This document shows, piece by piece, positions 1 through 8,414 of a stretch of 52,979 bases of DNA. Source of the stretch: Bacillota bacterium (GTDB lineage: Bacteria; Sysuimicrobiota; Sysuimicrobiia; Sysuimicrobiales; Segetimicrobiaceae). Both the position numbers and the translations under genes were made by a program. How positions within the stretch are numbered: the first letter of the stretch is position 1; each line of letters begins with the position of its first letter. The stretch covers positions 1 to 52,979 of the forward strand of contig JAJPJL010000131.1 in the NCBI GenBank assembly GCA_021324255.1, in the 5' to 3' direction. The notes under the pieces were generated by a model, which saw only the letters and a program-made list of their open reading frames with translations, had not been told where the DNA came from and searched no databases.

Positions 1-111
1 ACGCTCGACACGGTCGCCATGACCGAGCTGATCCTGGACCGGCTCCGCAAGACGCCCAACAACCAGGGGTTCCTGCGCTCGATCATCAAGAACAGCGACG
101 CCGACAATTAG
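1..111 (+). CDS. rho: Transcription termination factor Rho, C-terminal end (partial)
   Basis: Only the last 36 codons are in the window, open at the left edge and ending at TAG 109-111. The visible tail has the closing helix of Rho: a hydrophobic TELILDRLRKT run followed by NNQGFLRSI, which matches the usual end pattern (E-x-LL-x-RL-x-KT-x-x-N-x-x-FL). The rpmE and prfA genes downstream support the call, because rho–rpmE–prfA is a conserved order in Bacillota and relatives. Rho is a hexameric RNA-dependent ATPase that terminates transcription. None of its RNA-binding or Walker motifs can be checked here, so the identification rests on this short tail plus gene order. Confidence 0.72.
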   Translation, partial: TLDTVAMTELILDRLRKTPNNQGFLRSIIKNSDADN

Positions 112-578
112 TGCCGCGTCTTTGATGTTTGACGAGGGTAGATGGGCCGGCCGGATCTGCTCGGAGCGGGCGTTCGACGCCCGCGGTGCGCACGTGTGTC
201 TCTGCATTTTCGCTTGCGCGGCGGACAAAGCGACAACCCAGAATCGGTAGGCGTCGGTCCGCCGAGCGAAGGGCAGATCCGGCCGGCTCGTCCATCTTAT
301 CTAGGGACCCGGGGCTCGCCACGGACCGTCGTCCGCGTACGGGCGGGCTGGGTGTATGCGGCGCCCGGGACGCGCACGATCCGGACCACGGCCGTGGGCG
401 TGCCCGGACACAGGGAGGAAGTCGCGCGCCCGGCCTGAAGAGATAGCGCCGCAGACGTACACGACGCACACGTCGCCCGTTCAACCCCGTTCAATCTAAC
501 GCGATGCCGCGCGCGGCGGCGTCGCGCCAGTGATCCCGTCACGCGGGTCAACAGAGTCGTTGTGTCCGGGGAGGCGCG
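112..578. other. 467-base intergenic region after rho
   Basis: No reading frame here looks like a real protein; the open frames are arginine/proline-rich GC artefacts. The left part (140-297) holds a nested inverted-repeat structure listed separately. A smaller imperfect hairpin lies near 530-552 (TGATCCCG / CGCGGGTCA), just before the M23 gene. It has no T-run and is not a convincing terminator. Confidence 0.6.
140..297. ncRNA. Candidate structured RNA (about 158 nt, nested stems)
   Basis: Three nested or adjacent stems are visible. The outer stem pairs 140-160 with 273-297 (AGATGG plus GCCGGCCGGATCTGC against its complement, with a three- to four-base bulge). An 8-bp hairpin sits at 166-173/177-184 (GCGGGCGT, loop TCG, ACGCCCGC). 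An inner stem pairs TTCGCT 209-214 and CGGCGGAC 219-226 with GTCCGCCG 257-264 and AGCGAA 265-270, interrupted by a four-base bulge. CGAC 231-234 and GTCG 253-256 can extend it. The long closing stem, asymmetric central bulge and terminal stem-loop loosely recall 6S RNA, but I recognise no conserved sequence. Strand is undetermined. A palindromic element or rho-leader remnant is the alternative. Confidence 0.4.
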
Positions 579-1256
579 ATGCCGCTGATCGTGTCCCGCG
601 CGCTGGCGCTGTTCGCTGCCATGACGCTGCTCGGCACCACCATGTGGACGGGACGCCGCTCGGGCGTGCAGGGACGCACGTCCGGGCCCACGCCGCCGGC
701 CGCCGTCGTGTTTCACCTCAAGCCGGTGTCCCTGCCCGTGCCCGCGCCGCCGGACGGCGCCCGCCGCCACCCCGGAGACGCCGTGCCGGCCGACGGCGTC
801 GCGCCCGCCGGCGCGGCGGCCGCGCTCGCTCCCGGCCGGCTCCACTGGCCGGCGCTCGGCTGGGTGACATCACGGTTCGGCTGGCGGATCCATCCCATTT
901 TTCGGACGCGCGAATTCCACACCGGATTGGACATCGCGACGCGCTGGGGATCGCCCGTGCTTGCCGCCAGGCGTGGCATCGTGCGGTTCGCGGGCTGGGC
1001 GCCGGGCTACGGGGAGATGGTCGTACTGCAGCACCCCCACGGCATGGAGACGCGGTACGCCCACCTGTCGCGGCTGCTGGTGAGGGCCGGCGAGCGCGTC
1101 AGCGAGGGGCAGCCGATCGGACAGATCGGCAGCACGGGCTGGAGCACCGGTCCCCACCTCTTCTTTGAAGTGCGGCGGAACGGCATAGCGGTAGACCCGG
1201 CCCCGTACCTCGACCGATCCTCGGTGTCTCATGGCAATCGCGGCGGCCGCACCTGA
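579..1256 (+). CDS. M23-family (LytM-type) peptidoglycan peptidase-like protein, zinc site degenerate
   Basis: This 225-residue exported protein has an N-terminal hydrophobic stretch (signal peptide or anchor, about residues 1-24), a Pro/Ala-rich linker, and a C-terminal LytM/M23 domain from about residue 88. GWxTSRFGWR and the HTGLDI motif (H114, D118) are intact, as is the YAHL histidine. The final H-x-H motif reads P-H193-L-F195-F-E, so the second histidine, a zinc ligand in LytM, is phenylalanine. Family members with such losses (EnvC, NlpD) activate amidases instead of cutting. The protein is therefore likely a binding or activating factor, or has altered activity. ATG 579 follows a GGGGAGG ribosome site. 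It is monocistronic between rho and rpmE. Confidence 0.85.
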   Translation: MPLIVSRALALFAAMTLLGTTMWTGRRSGVQGRTSGPTPPAAVVFHLKPVSLPVPAPPDGARRHPGDAVPADGVAPAGAAAALAPGRLHWPALGWVTSRFGWRIHPIFRTREFHTGLDIATRWGSPVLAARRGIVRFAGWAPGYGEMVVLQHPHGMETRYAHLSRLLVRAGERVSEGQPIGQIGSTGWSTGPHLFFEVRRNGIAVDPAPYLDRSSVSHGNRGGRT

Positions 1257-1303
1257 GCCCGCCGGCACGGCCGGCGCGCGCGCGATGCGCGCGATTCGGT
1301 TGT

Positions 1304-1333
1304 TTGCGCCTCCGCGGCGGCGTGTGATATAAT
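1304..1333 (+). promoter_or_regulatory. Promoter of rpmE (extended -10)
   Basis: TATAAT at 1328-1333 is preceded by TG at 1325-1326 (TGnTATAAT), with TTGCGC at 1304-1309, 18 bases upstream. The predicted transcript has a leader of about 45 bases before rpmE ATG 1386. Confidence 0.7.
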
Positions 1334-1385
1334 GCGCTGGCCGCCTGAGACCACCCGCGCGGCGGCATTCGAGGTGGCCGGTTCG

Positions 1386-1589
1386 ATGAAAAAAGGCATC
1401 CATCCGCAGTACCAGCAGACCACGGTGACGTGTGCCTGCGGCGAGACGTTCACCACGGGGTCGACGCGGGCCAATATCCGGGTCGAGATCTGTTCGAAGT
1501 GTCATCCGTTCTACACGGGTCAGCGCAAGTTTGTGGACGCCGAGGGCCGCGTGCAAAAGTTCGCCAAGAAGTACGGCCTGCAGATCTGA
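1386..1589 (+). CDS. rpmE: 50S ribosomal protein L31, zinc-binding type
   Basis: This 67-residue protein starts MKKGIHPQY and carries both cysteine pairs of the zinc-binding (C+) L31 form: C16/C18 in TCACGETF and C36/C39 in [12 protein letters not shown]31 bridges the ribosomal subunits, and its zinc-containing form can serve as a zinc reserve. ATG 1386 is preceded by GAGGTGG at 1371-1377, and the length is normal. It sits between rho and prfA as in Bacillota, with its own promoter upstream and a strong hairpin downstream. Confidence 0.97.
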   Translation: MKKGIHPQYQQTTVTCACGETFTTGSTRANIRVEICSKCHPFYTGQRKFVDAEGRVQKFAKKYGLQI

Positions 1590-1609
1590 TCGCCCGGGAT
1601 TGCGCGGGT

Positions 1610-1645
1610 GCGGCGGGCGGGGCGGCACTTGGCCCCGCCCGCCGC
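1610..1645 (+). terminator. Perfect 14-bp GC hairpin between rpmE and prfA
   Basis: GCGGCGGGCGGGGC at 1610-1623 pairs perfectly with 1632-1645 around an 8-base loop. It lies 20 bases after the rpmE stop and 15 bases before the prfA -10 box. There is no T-run, so it would be a non-canonical terminator or an RNA 3' end stabiliser. Confidence 0.55.
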
Positions 1646-1660
1646 GCTGTCTGCGCGCGG

Positions 1661-1666
1661 TATAAT
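1661..1666 (+). promoter_or_regulatory. -10 box of the prfA promoter
   Basis: TATAAT at 1661-1666 lies 25 bases upstream of the GTG start 1692, leaving room for the GAGGAGG ribosome site. I see no good -35 box at normal distance because the rpmE hairpin occupies that region. Confidence 0.5.
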
Positions 1667-1691
1667 TGAGGCGGTCGAGGAGGCGGCACAG

Positions 1692-2774
1692 GTGCGGCCG
1701 GAACTGCTCAACAGGCTCGCGACAATCGAGACGCGGTACGACGACCTGACGCGCCGTCTCGCGGAGCCGGCGGTCTTTGGCGACCCGGCGCGGTATCAGC
1801 AGGTGGCCCGGGAGCACGCGGCCCTACGCGAGGTCATGGCCGCGTACGAGGAATACCGGCGTGTGTCCCGGGAAGCCGGCGAGGCCGCGGACCTGGCGAG
1901 GACCGGCGAGGACGAGGAGTTGCGGGCGCTGGCGGCCGCGGAACGCGACACGCTGGCCGAGCGGCAGCGCGCGCTGGAGCAGGACATCGAGACGTTGCTG
2001 GTGCCGCGCGATCCCCGCGATGCGCGCAACGTCATCATCGAGATCCGGGCCGGTACGGGCGGCGACGAGGCGGCGCTGTTTGCCGGCGATCTGTTTCGCC
2101 TGTACGGGCGCTACGCGGAGCGGCACGGATGGGGGTCGGAGATCCTCTCGGCCAGCCCGACCGGCCTCGGCGGGTTTCGGGAGGTCATCCTGGCGGTGCA
2201 GGGACGCGGCGCCTACAGCCGGCTGAAGTATGAGAGCGGCGTCCACCGCGTCCAGCGCGTTCCGGTCACCGAGGCGAGCGGCCGGATCCACACGTCTACG
2301 GCGACGGTGGCGGTGCTTCCCGAAGCCGAGGAAGTCGACGTGGTCATCCGTCCGGAGGAACTGCACATCGATACGTACCGCGCCGGCGGGGCGGGCGGCC
2401 AGAACGTCAACAAGGTCGAGACCGCGGTGCGCATCACGCACGTACCGACCGGGATCGTCATCGCGTGCCAGGACGAGCGATCGCAGCACCAAAATCGCGA
2501 AAAGGCCATGCGCATCCTGCGCGCTCACCTGCTGGAGCGGGCGGTGGAACAGCAGAAATCCGAGATCGACGCGGCGCGCCGCCGCCAGGTCGGCACCGGC
2601 GAACGCAGCGAGAAGATCAGGACGTACAACTTTCCGCAAGATCGCGTGACGGACCACCGGATCGGCAAGACCCTGCACGATCTTCCGAGCATCCTCGACG
2701 GCGATCTCGACCCGCTGATCGACGCCCTGGCGGCCTCGGAGCGACTGGAGAGCTTGACGTCGGCGGGCGCGTGA
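1692..2774 (+). CDS. prfA: Peptide chain release factor 1
   Basis: RF1 recognises UAA and UAG stop codons and triggers peptide release. From GTG 1692 the protein is 360 residues, the standard RF1 length. GGQ lies at residues 235-237 (in [14 protein letters not shown]) and the codon-recognition PxT motif appears as PVT in [13 protein letters not shown]. Longer in-frame starts exist, but GTG 1692 has GAGGAGG at 1677-1683 and gives the family N-terminus ([15 protein letters not shown]). Its stop overlaps the prmC start by four bases (GTGA), so RF1 and its methyltransferase are translationally coupled. Confidence 0.97.
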   Translation: MRPELLNRLATIETRYDDLTRRLAEPAVFGDPARYQQVAREHAALREVMAAYEEYRRVSREAGEAADLARTGEDEELRALAAAERDTLAERQRALEQDIETLLVPRDPRDARNVIIEIRAGTGGDEAALFAGDLFRLYGRYAERHGWGSEILSASPTGLGGFREVILAVQGRGAYSRLKYESGVHRVQRVPVTEASGRIHTSTATVAVLPEAEEVDVVIRPEELHIDTYRAGGAGGQNVNKVETAVRITHVPTGIVIACQDERSQHQNREKAMRILRAHLLERAVEQQKSEIDAARRRQVGTGERSEKIRTYNFPQDRVTDHRIGKTLHDLPSILDGDLDPLIDALAASERLESLTSAGA

Positions 2775-3721
2775 ACGCCACCCGGCGCGATCCGCGTGCG
2801 CCCGACCCGGCCGCCGCGACGCCCGTCCACCGGCGGGCGGCGCTGGCGTCGGCCGAAGCCCGGTTGCGCGCGGCCGGCCTGGCCGCGGATGCGGCGCGGC
2901 TCGAAGCCGAGGTGCTGCTCCGGCATGCCGCCGGCCTGAGTCGGGAGGAATTGTTCCTCCGTCCCGAGGCCCCGATCGATGACGCCGCCGCGCGCGCGTA
3001 CGCCGCGCTGGTCGCGCAGCGTGCGGCGGGCCGCCCCACGGCGTACCTCGTTGGCCGCCGCGAGTTTTTCGGCATCGATTTCTCCGTGGATCCGCGGGTG
3101 CTGATCCCGCGGCCGGAGACCGAGCGCCTCGTCGAAGTCGTGTACGAGGCCCTGCGCCGTCGGCCGGCCCCGATCGCCGCCGATATCGGCACGGGGAGCG
3201 GCGCCATCGCGGTCGCCCTCGCGCGGCAACTGCCGGCGCTCCGCGTCATCGCAACGGACACGTCCGCCGGCGCGCTCGAGGTGGCGCGGCGGAACGCGGC
3301 GCGCGCGGGGGTCGCGGAGCGGATTGCGTGGGCGGAGGGTCCGGGCACCGGTCCGCTCGAGGGGCGCGTGTCGCGCGGCCGGCTCGACGCCGTCGTCTCG
3401 AATCCGCCATACATTCCCACCGGTGAGATCGCGGCGCTCCCCGTGGAGATCCGCGCGCACGAGCCCGCGGCCGCGCTGGACGGCGGTCCGGACGGCCTGG
3501 TCGTGCACCGCCAGATCGTGAACGGCGCGGCGTGCTTCCTCCGCCCCGGGGGGCTGTTGGCCCTGGAAGTCGCGGCGCCCGGGACGCAGGCCCGGGCGGT
3601 GTGCGCGCTGATCCGCGCGACCGGCCGGTACGAGGCGCCCTCGATCGTGGCGGACTACGCCGGCGCGGAGCGGGTGGTGCTGGCGGTGAGGGGGAGGGAC
3701 GATGCGGATTCTCGGCGTTGA
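2771..3721 (+). CDS. prmC: Release factor glutamine methyltransferase
   Basis: PrmC methylates the GGQ glutamine of release factors using S-adenosylmethionine. The 316-residue product has an N-terminal helical domain (about 15-95), the SAM-binding loop in [15 protein letters not shown], and the diagnostic NPPY motif (SNPPYIP) that binds the glutamine side chain. GTG 2771 overlaps the prfA stop, and the [10 protein letters not shown]-type segment with LIPRPETE is typical. Its last 20 bases overlap ywlC. Coupling of prfA and prmC is the usual arrangement. Confidence 0.96.
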   Translation: MNATRRDPRAPDPAAATPVHRRAALASAEARLRAAGLAADAARLEAEVLLRHAAGLSREELFLRPEAPIDDAAARAYAALVAQRAAGRPTAYLVGRREFFGIDFSVDPRVLIPRPETERLVEVVYEALRRRPAPIAADIGTGSGAIAVALARQLPALRVIATDTSAGALEVARRNAARAGVAERIAWAEGPGTGPLEGRVSRGRLDAVVSNPPYIPTGEIAALPVEIRAHEPAAALDGGPDGLVVHRQIVNGAACFLRPGGLLALEVAAPGTQARAVCALIRATGRYEAPSIVADYAGAERVVLAVRGRDDADSRR

Positions 3722-4346
3722 CCCGCGCAGCTCGGACGTGCCGCACGCCGCCACGAGGGCGCTCCTCGACGGCGGGCTCGTGGCGTTTCCGACGGATACG
3801 TATTACGCGCTCGGCGCCGTCGCCACGAACGCCGGCGCCGTGGCCCGCGTGTTTGCCGCCAAGCGCCGCGACGCGGGGGAGCCGCTGCCCGTGCTCGTCG
3901 CCGACCAGGATCAGTGGCGCGCGGTGGCGGACGCGCTGCCCGAGGTTGCGCTGCGACTCGCCGAGCGGTTTTGGCCGGGCGCCTTGACGATCGTGTCCCG
4001 GCGCGCCCCCTACCTGCCGCCCGCACTGACGGGCGGCCGTGATACGATCGGCGTGCGCCAGCCGCGCTGCGCGCTCGCGATCGGGCTCTGTCGAGCCGTC
4101 GGGGCGCCGCTTGTCGGGACCAGCGCGAACACGCACGGGCAGCCGGCGCCGGTCAGCGCCGCGGAAGTGGCGCTGGATCTCGGCGCCTCGGTCGACGTGA
4201 TCCTCGACGGCGGCCGGTGCCCCGGGGCCCGCCCCTCCACGATCGTGGATGTCACGCAGACGCCGCCGCGGATCGTGCGCGCGGGGCTGATCGGCCCGGG
4301 CGCGCTGCGGGAAGTCTTGCCGGAGCTGCAGCTCGTCGGCTCATAG
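3702..4346 (+). CDS. ywlC: L-threonylcarbamoyladenylate synthase (Sua5/YwlC/YrdC family)
   Basis: The enzyme makes threonylcarbamoyl-AMP from threonine, bicarbonate and ATP, the first step toward t6A37 in ANN-decoding tRNAs. The 214-residue protein holds one YrdC domain: FPTDTYYALGA near the N-terminus, KRRDAGEPLPVLV (binding-site basic residues), TSANTHGQPAP, and PSTIVDV. It lacks the extra C-terminal Sua5 domain of longer family members. ATG 3702 lies inside the end of prmC with GGGAGGGA just before it. The location after prmC matches Bacillota order. Confidence 0.95.
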   Translation: MRILGVDPRSSDVPHAATRALLDGGLVAFPTDTYYALGAVATNAGAVARVFAAKRRDAGEPLPVLVADQDQWRAVADALPEVALRLAERFWPGALTIVSRRAPYLPPALTGGRDTIGVRQPRCALAIGLCRAVGAPLVGTSANTHGQPAPVSAAEVALDLGASVDVILDGGRCPGARPSTIVDVTQTPPRIVRAGLIGPGALREVLPELQLVGS

Positions 4347-4425
4347 CCGCGCGGCAGGGCGGCGCCTGCGGCGCGCATAATGAGGGAGACAGCGGTTTGT
4401 TGCGCGGCCCGGAGGAGGCACCGTC

Positions 4426-5682
4426 GTGACGGAGCTCAGGCGCACGGATCCCGAGATCGCGGAGGTCATCGACCGCGATGTCGAGCGTCAGCGGTTCTAC
4501 GTGAACCTCATCGCGTCGGAGAACTACGCGAGCCGGGCGGTGCTCGACGCCCTCGGCAGCGTGTTGACGAACAAATACGCCGAGGGATACCCGGGCAAGC
4601 GGTACTACGGCGGCTGCGAGTTCGTGGACGTGGCGGAGCGCCTCGCGATCGACCGCGCCAAGGCGCTGTTTGGGGCCGAGCACGCCAACGTCCAGCCGCA
4701 TGCGGGCGCGCAGGCGAACATGGCCGCGTACTTTGCGGTCATCAAGCCCGGCGACGCCATCCTGGCGATGAACCTGGCCCACGGCGGACACCTGACGCAC
4801 GGCAGCCCCGTGAACTTTTCCGGCCAGCTGTACCGCGTGATCCCCTACGGGGTGCGGCGGGATACCGAGCAGATCGACTACGACGACCTGGCCCGGCTCG
4901 CGCGCGAACACCGTCCGCGCGTCATCGTGTCCGGCGCGACGGCCTACTCGCGCACGTTCGATTTCCCGCGCATCCGCGCGATCTGCGACGAGGTTGGCGC
5001 CGTGATGATGGTCGACATGGCCCACTTCGCGGGCCTGGTCGCCGGCAAGGTCCATCCCGATCCCGTGCCCTACGCGGACATCATCACGTCCACGACCCAC
5101 AAGACGCTCCGGGGGCCGCGCGGCGGGATGATTCTCTGCCGGGCCCAGCACGCCCAGGCGATCGACAAGGCCGTCTTCCCGGGCATCCAGGGCGGGCCGC
5201 TCATGCACTGCGTCGCCGCGAAAGCCGTCTGCTTCAAGGAAGCCGGCGGCCCGCAGTTTCGAGCGTACGCCGCGCAGGTCGTGGAGAACGCGCGCGCCCT
5301 GGCGGACGAGATGCTGCGGCGCGGCTACCACGTGATCTCGGGCGGGACGGACAATCATCTGGTGCTCGTCGACGTGCGCAGCCGGTCGCTCACCGGCCGA
5401 AAGGCCGAGCAGTTGCTGGACCGCGCGCACATCGTGGTCAACAAGAACATGATTCCGTTCGACCCGGAGAAGCCGATGACGGCCAGCGGGATCCGCATCG
5501 GGACGCCGGCGATGACGACGCGCGGGATGGGCGCCCGGGAGATGCGCGCCATCGGCGGGTGGATCGATACCGTGCTCTCCGCGCCGGACGACCCGCTCGT
5601 GGCGGCGCGCGTCCGCGACGAGGTGCGCGCGTTGTGCGCGTCGTTCCCGATCTATCCGGCGCCGGCGGAGGTTGCCGGGTAG
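4426..5682 (+). CDS. glyA: Serine hydroxymethyltransferase
   Basis: GlyA is a PLP enzyme that interconverts serine plus tetrahydrofolate with glycine plus 5,10-methylene-tetrahydrofolate, the main one-carbon source. The 418-residue protein is full length. The PLP lysine is K226 in [22 protein letters not shown] and [15 protein letters not shown] near the start are family hallmarks. GTG 4426 has GGAGGAGG eight bases upstream. The 79-base gap before it has a possible CATAAT -10 at 4376-4381 but no clear -35. Confidence 0.98.
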   Translation: MTELRRTDPEIAEVIDRDVERQRFYVNLIASENYASRAVLDALGSVLTNKYAEGYPGKRYYGGCEFVDVAERLAIDRAKALFGAEHANVQPHAGAQANMAAYFAVIKPGDAILAMNLAHGGHLTHGSPVNFSGQLYRVIPYGVRRDTEQIDYDDLARLAREHRPRVIVSGATAYSRTFDFPRIRAICDEVGAVMMVDMAHFAGLVAGKVHPDPVPYADIITSTTHKTLRGPRGGMILCRAQHAQAIDKAVFPGIQGGPLMHCVAAKAVCFKEAGGPQFRAYAAQVVENARALADEMLRRGYHVISGGTDNHLVLVDVRSRSLTGRKAEQLLDRAHIVVNKNMIPFDPEKPMTASGIRIGTPAMTTRGMGAREMRAIGGWIDTVLSAPDDPLVAARVRDEVRALCASFPIYPAPAEVAG

Positions 5683-5750
5683 AGGCGGGCAGCGGACAGG
5701 CGGCGGGCGGTGGCGCGGCCCGTCGCAGGGCGTCGCCGGAGGGTGACCTG

Positions 5751-6380
5751 ATGGGGCAGGTCCGGGTCTTCAGCCACCCGCTGATCCAGCACAAGCTCAC
5801 CATCCTGCGCGACGCGGCGACCGGTCACAAGGAATTTCGGGAGCTGGTTGAGGAGATCGCCATGCTCATGGCGTTCGAAGCGACCGGGGACCTCCCGGTC
5901 CAGGCCGTGGAGGTGACGACGCCCGTGGGCCCGGCGCGCGGCTCGACGATCGCCGGCCAGGAGCTCGCGGTGGTGCCGATTCTACGCGCCGGGCTGGCGA
6001 TGGAGGCCGGCGTGCTGCGGCTGATGCCGACGGCGCGGGTGGGGCACATCGGCATCTATCGCGACCCCGCGACGCTTGAGCCGCACACCTATTACTGCAA
6101 GCTTCCCCCCGACGTGGGGAGCCGGCAGGTGCTTGTCGTGGACCCGATGCTCGCGACCGGCGGCTCGGCGGTCGAGTCCATCACGTTGCTCCGGCGGCAC
6201 GGGGCCAGGACGATCCGCCTCATGGTGCTGATCGCGGCCCCCGAGGGGATCCGCCGCCTGCACGCGGCGCATCCCGACGTCGCCGTGTACACCGCGGCGG
6301 TCGACGATCACCTGAACGACCACGGGTACATCGTGCCCGGGCTGGGCGACGCCGGCGACCGGCTGTACGGAACGCGGTGA
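5751..6380 (+). CDS. upp: Uracil phosphoribosyltransferase
   Basis: Upp salvages uracil with PRPP to give UMP. The product is 209 residues, the standard length. The PRPP-binding loop is [14 protein letters not shown], and YYCKLPPDV plus the C-terminal [13 protein letters not shown] uracil-binding segment are typical. ATG 5751 is preceded by GGAGGG. The TGA stop overlaps the start of the downstream deaminase, linking two pyrimidine enzymes in one transcript. The glyA–upp order is common in Bacillota. Confidence 0.97.
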   Translation: MGQVRVFSHPLIQHKLTILRDAATGHKEFRELVEEIAMLMAFEATGDLPVQAVEVTTPVGPARGSTIAGQELAVVPILRAGLAMEAGVLRLMPTARVGHIGIYRDPATLEPHTYYCKLPPDVGSRQVLVVDPMLATGGSAVESITLLRRHGARTIRLMVLIAAPEGIRRLHAAHPDVAVYTAAVDDHLNDHGYIVPGLGDAGDRLYGTR

Positions 6381-6847
6381 TGGGCCGTCCTTCGTGGGAT
6401 GTCTACTTTATGAGCCTGGCCCGGCTTGCGTCGACGCGGTCCACGTGCCTCAGGCGGCGTGTGGGAGCGGTCATCGTCAAGGACCGGATGGTGCTCAGCA
6501 CCGGCTACAACGATACGCCGCGCGGCATGAAGAACTGCGGCGACGGCGGCTGCGCGCGGTGCCGGTCCGATGCGGCGCCCGGTACGTCCCTCGACACGTG
6601 CCTATGCCTGCACGCGGAACAGAACGCGATCATTCAGGCGGCGTACCACGGCGTCGGCATCGCGGGGGCGGCGATCTATTCCACCCACCAGCCGTGCCTG
6701 ACGTGCGCCAAGATGATCGTGAACGCCGGGCTCGTGCGGATCGTGTACGAGGAGCCGTACCCCGATGCGCTTGCCGAACGGATGCTGCGCCAGGGCGCGG
6801 TGGAGCTCGCGCGGCTGGAGCGGGAGGCGGCGCCGGCCGCGGACTGA
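6380..6847 (+). CDS. Deoxycytidylate (dCMP) deaminase family protein
   Basis: This zinc-dependent deaminase probably converts dCMP to dUMP for dTTP synthesis. The zinc site is visible as CLHAEQNAI (His and catalytic Glu) and PCLTCAK (two Cys). An extra cysteine cluster in NCGDGGCARC matches the second, structural zinc site of dCMP deaminases (ComEB type). It has about 155 residues, normal for the family. ATG 6380 gives a TGATG overlap with upp; an adjacent GTG at 6377 would add one residue. A tRNA or riboflavin-type deaminase is unlikely given the length and cysteine pattern. Confidence 0.9.
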   Translation: MGRPSWDVYFMSLARLASTRSTCLRRRVGAVIVKDRMVLSTGYNDTPRGMKNCGDGGCARCRSDAAPGTSLDTCLCLHAEQNAIIQAAYHGVGIAGAAIYSTHQPCLTCAKMIVNAGLVRIVYEEPYPDALAERMLRQGAVELARLEREAAPAAD

Positions 6848-6863
6848 CGGACGCGGGCGACGC

Positions 6864-6895
6864 GGCGCAGGGCGCCTCGGGCGCCTCGTTGCGCC
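6864..6895 (+). terminator. Possible terminator hairpin after the deaminase
   Basis: GGCGCA 6864-6869 pairs with TGCGCC 6890-6895, and the enclosed GGCGCC repeats can pair internally. There is no T-run. It abuts the -35 box of the next promoter. Confidence 0.3.
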
Positions 6896-6896
6896 G

Positions 6897-6926
6897 TTGT
6901 CGGGTACTCCCGGCGAGTGCTATAAT
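6897..6926 (+). promoter_or_regulatory. Promoter of the L25/CTC gene (extended -10)
   Basis: TTGTCG at 6897-6902 and TATAAT at 6921-6926 are separated by 18 bases, with TG at 6918-6919 (TGnTATAAT). It starts a new unit 75 bases upstream of ATG 7001. Confidence 0.7.
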
Positions 6927-7000
6927 GGGCCGTCGTGGCGATGCCCCGTGCGGGCCGGGGACTCGGCGGCGCCGGGGTTGGTGACGGGGAGGGTTTGCCA

Positions 7001-7711
7001 ATGGATCGGATCAGCCTGAGCGCCCTGTCGCGCTCGGCGGTCGGCAAGAATGCGGTAAAGAAAGTCCGGCGGGACGGGTTCGTGCCCGCGGTGCTGTACG
7101 GGCGTGGGCGCGACCCCATCCCGCTGTCCGTGGGCCGCAAGGATTTGCTGGGGGCGCTCGCAACCGGCCGCAACGTGCTGATCGACCTCCGGATCGCCCA
7201 GAACGGCGACGAGCGAGCCGACATCGTGATGATCACCGAGGTCCAGCGCGATCATCTGCGGCGCGACGTGCTCCACGTCGATCTTCACCGGATCAGCATG
7301 ACCGAGGCGCTGGAGGTCGACGTTCCGGTCGTTCTCGTCGGGACCCCGCAGGGGGTGGCCGCGGGCGGGGGCGTGCTCGAGATTCACCTGCGCGAGCTGA
7401 CGGTCCGATGCCTGCCGACGCAGATTCCCGACCGCATCACGGTCAACGTCGAGTCCCTCGGTGTCGGCGCGTCGCTTCACGCGCGGGACATTCGGGTGGC
7501 CGAGGGCATCGAAGTCGTGACTCCGCCGGAGCGCGTGCTGGCGGCGGTCGTGGCCCCGGTCGAGGAAGCCGAGGCGCCTGCGGCTGCGGCGGCCGGCGAG
7601 GGGGAGGCGCAACCGGAGCTGGTGGGCCGGCCGGCGCCCGCGGAAGGCGAGGCCGTCCCCACGGCGGAAGCCAAGCCGGCGAAGCCCGACAGGAGCGAGA
7701 AGAAGGAGTAG
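7001..7711 (+). CDS. rplY: 50S ribosomal protein L25 / general stress protein CTC
   Basis: L25 binds 5S rRNA. This is the long CTC form (236 residues): an N-terminal L25 beta-barrel (about 5-92, with GFVPAVLYGRG and DVLHVDLHRI), a TL5-type C-terminal domain (about 95-185), and an acidic/Ala-rich tail ending in a lysine cluster. ATG 7001 has GGGGAGGG about ten bases upstream. Pairing with pth downstream is conserved (ctc–pth in Bacillus). Confidence 0.95.
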   Translation: MDRISLSALSRSAVGKNAVKKVRRDGFVPAVLYGRGRDPIPLSVGRKDLLGALATGRNVLIDLRIAQNGDERADIVMITEVQRDHLRRDVLHVDLHRISMTEALEVDVPVVLVGTPQGVAAGGGVLEIHLRELTVRCLPTQIPDRITVNVESLGVGASLHARDIRVAEGIEVVTPPERVLAAVVAPVEEAEAPAAAAAGEGEAQPELVGRPAPAEGEAVPTAEAKPAKPDRSEKKE

Positions 7712-7756
7712 TCCCGGCCGGAGTCCTGTGTCCGTGTCGATGCCGTACCACGTGCA

Positions 7757-7778
7757 GGGGGGCGCGTCCGCGCCCTCC
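7757..7778 (+). terminator. GC hairpin between L25 and pth
   Basis: GGGGGGCGC 7757-7765 pairs with GCGCCCTCC 7770-7778 (nine pairs, one G-T) around GTCC. It lies 11 bases before the pth start with no T-run, so it could equally affect pth translation. Confidence 0.35.
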
Positions 7779-7789
7779 GCGTTTGTGCC

Positions 7790-8377
7790 GTGATCCTCAT
7801 CGTGGGCCTTGGAAATCCCGGCCCCCGGTACCGCGGCACGCGGCACAACCTCGGCCGCGCCGTGGTGGAGCGGCTCGCGGCCGAACTCGGGGTGCGGTTG
7901 AGCGACGACGGATGGGCCCGTGCGGGGCGTGCGCGGCTGGGTCAGGCGACCGCGTGGCTGGCCGTCCCGGAGACCTATATGAACGAGAGCGGCGTCGCGG
8001 TGCGGGATCTCCTCCGCCGGCGCCGCCGGAGTCCGGCCGACCTGGTCGTCGTCTATGACGACCTCGACCTTCCGCTCGGGACCCTCCGGCTCCGCCCCGG
8101 GAACGGCGCCGGCGGGCACAATGGGATCCGTTCCATCATCGATCACCTGGGCACCGGCGCGTTTCCACGCGTGCGTATTGGCATCGGCCGGCCGCCACGC
8201 GGCGTCGACCCGGCGGAGTACGTGCTCGCGCGATTCGCGCCCGAAGAACGGGCGGCGGCCGAGGACGCCGTGGCGCACGCGGCGGCGGCGGTGATCGCCG
8301 TGGCGCGCGACGGCCTGGAGACCGCCATGAACCGGTTCAACCGGCGCGCGGCGCCGATCGCCGCGCCGCTCCCGTGA
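7790..8377 (+). CDS. pth: Peptidyl-tRNA hydrolase
   Basis: Pth cleaves peptidyl-tRNA released by stalled ribosomes. The 195-residue protein starts with VGLGNPGPRYRGTRHN, which contains the catalytic histidine, followed by the YMNESG asparagine, YDDLDLPLG (catalytic Asp) and GNGAGGHNGIRSI. These are all the standard active-site blocks. GTG 7790 begins the protein right before the family motif; no ATG is available. It probably shares a transcript with L25. Confidence 0.97.
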   Translation: MILIVGLGNPGPRYRGTRHNLGRAVVERLAAELGVRLSDDGWARAGRARLGQATAWLAVPETYMNESGVAVRDLLRRRRRSPADLVVVYDDLDLPLGTLRLRPGNGAGGHNGIRSIIDHLGTGAFPRVRIGIGRPPRGVDPAEYVLARFAPEERAAAEDAVAHAAAAVIAVARDGLETAMNRFNRRAAPIAAPLP

Positions 8378-8414
8378 CCGCGCCGGCGCACGGTCCCACC
8401 GGCCGGGCGTTCGC

